A stretch of DNA of 64,000 nucleotides from Nautilus pompilius (taxonomy: Eukaryota; Mollusca; Cephalopoda; Nautilida; Nautilidae): the NCBI GenBank assembly GCA_018389105.1, contig JACATO010000600.1, positions 447,501-511,500 of the forward strand, given 5' to 3'. This document shows positions 62,931 through 64,000 of this stretch, piece after piece. Position 1 is the stretch's first letter. Every line of letters starts with the position of its first letter. A program made the position numbers and the translations under genes. The notes below the pieces were generated by a model. That model was not told the DNA's origin, searched no databases, and was given only the letters and a program-made list of their open reading frames with translations.

Positions 62931-64000
62931 TTGTAGAATCAATATACTTCTGAAATGTTTATAGTTAGCAAACAAAGTGCAATGTTTACATTAATTTGAG
63001 AAGTAGGGAAAAGGCATATAATTTTTTGCTGTTTTCATATTCCAGATACATAAAGCACAAAAGTCATAAGATTAAAAATATAAATTAAATGGACAGTATC
63101 ATTTTGGAATCATACTCTGATAATAACCTGAAAAATGTGAAACTTATCAAATATAGCAAAATTATTGCGGATATAAGTTAAATATGTTCACCAGTATGAA
63201 CACTGATAACTATATTTAGTCCACACTTGTTTCAAAAAAAAAGATATGCTGGTTAATAGCACAAAATTTCTAGAAACAGTATAATATCCTTTATTCTTTG
63301 TTCAATCTTCTAATTTTTGCTAGTGTTCTCTAATGTCTACGTTGGTAATAGTGGTATCTAAAATATGCTGCCTTAGGCTTCTTTCTACTCCTATCATGCT
63401 GGCTTCACAACTGTTTCTTCAGAACAAAACCTCTGTGCAGCTTTTCTACAACTAACTATTTAGCTAAATCACCATTACACAATTTTCCTTCATATAACTT
63501 TTCTTTCTTTTTTTTTTAGCTGGGTATGCATTCAAACTTATAACATTTTCCATACATTTTTGTGCAACTTTTATAAAAACTCATAAATAATATCGACCCC
63601 CAAAAAATGAAAAACCACGACATTTGATGACAAAAATAAAATGCTTCTGTCAAAATGGAAGCACCATATCTTTATACTCATTTATGGTATATGCACATAA
63701 ACACAATTATCTATTAACAATAAAAACATAAATTACAATATAATGACAGTTTAGCAGTAAATACATACGAAACTGAAAGAGCATCATTGTAATGGCATAT
63801 AGCCAGGTTTCATTTAAATGTCTCTAGTATATGACTTTAAAAATAAAATGATTAAGATAAGGTATGGAATGCTATTCTCCAACTTCTTAATCTATGACCA
63901 TATCTTCCAGATATGTTATATATTTTGTTTTAATACTTTTAAATAGTGCACAACATTACCTTTTTCAGAAATATTTCTACAATACACACACTGACCTAAA

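Larger units (their letters stand above)
60464..64000. other. Right flank with mobile-element remains
   Basis: 3.5 kb with no host gene seen. It contains a SINE copy (about 61098-61290), a Tc1 transposase C-terminus (62110-62360) and a non-autonomous hAT element (62584-62930). 62950-64000 is AT-rich with nothing recognisable. Confidence 0.6.

Noticed and set aside
1-64000. CRISPR arrays, prokaryotic operons, ribosome-binding sites, rRNA genes, phage-like modules
   Set aside because: No spaced direct repeats and no dense coding; the spliced gene and SINEs show this is animal-type nuclear DNA.

Overview
This is a eukaryotic, A+T-rich window (most of it unlikely to code) dominated by introns and old repeats. 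It carries the 5' to middle part of one multi-exon gene on the minus strand. Eight coding exons between 46355 and 3945 join in frame with canonical GT/AG borders. Together they give about 419 residues of a secreted zinc metalloprotease of the ADAMTS family, closest by recalled motifs to the ADAMTS16/18 branch: the pro-domain, a furin-type RHKR site, and the reprolysin catalytic domain through the zinc site and Met-turn. The signal-peptide exon (5') and everything after the catalytic domain (disintegrin-like, thrombospondin, Cys-rich, spacer, PLAC; 3') were not found and probably lie outside the window. No other intact protein-coding gene is supported.

Layout, left to right. 1-3944 is the partial last intron and holds a Tc1/mariner transposase relic. 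3945-46355 is the ADAMTS gene with introns of about 2.8-9.7 kb. The introns hold a Tc1-like element with visible terminal inverted repeats (11172-12323), a 135-bp near-identical tandem duplication (13006-13276), a probable retrotransposon relic (25013-26340, minus), a further decayed Tc1-type relic (34450-35560), many tRNA-derived SINE copies and microsatellites. 46356-57971 is upstream flank or a further 5' intron with three SINE copies. 57972-60463 (minus) is a decayed hAT transposase gene of the TTF-finger/ZMYM1-like type. 60464-64000 holds a SINE copy, the C-terminal end of another Tc1 transposase, and a 347-bp non-autonomous hAT element with an 8-bp target-site duplication.

Organism: spliced genes with multi-kb introns, an ADAMTS gene, and a recurrent tRNA-head SINE fit an invertebrate animal. 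A mollusc, possibly a coleoid cephalopod, is my best guess from the SINE style and base composition, but this is inference and was not tested. I found no CRISPR array, operon, rRNA or stand-alone tRNA gene, and no new multi-gene system. The value of the window lies in the gene model and in a readable layer of mobile elements.
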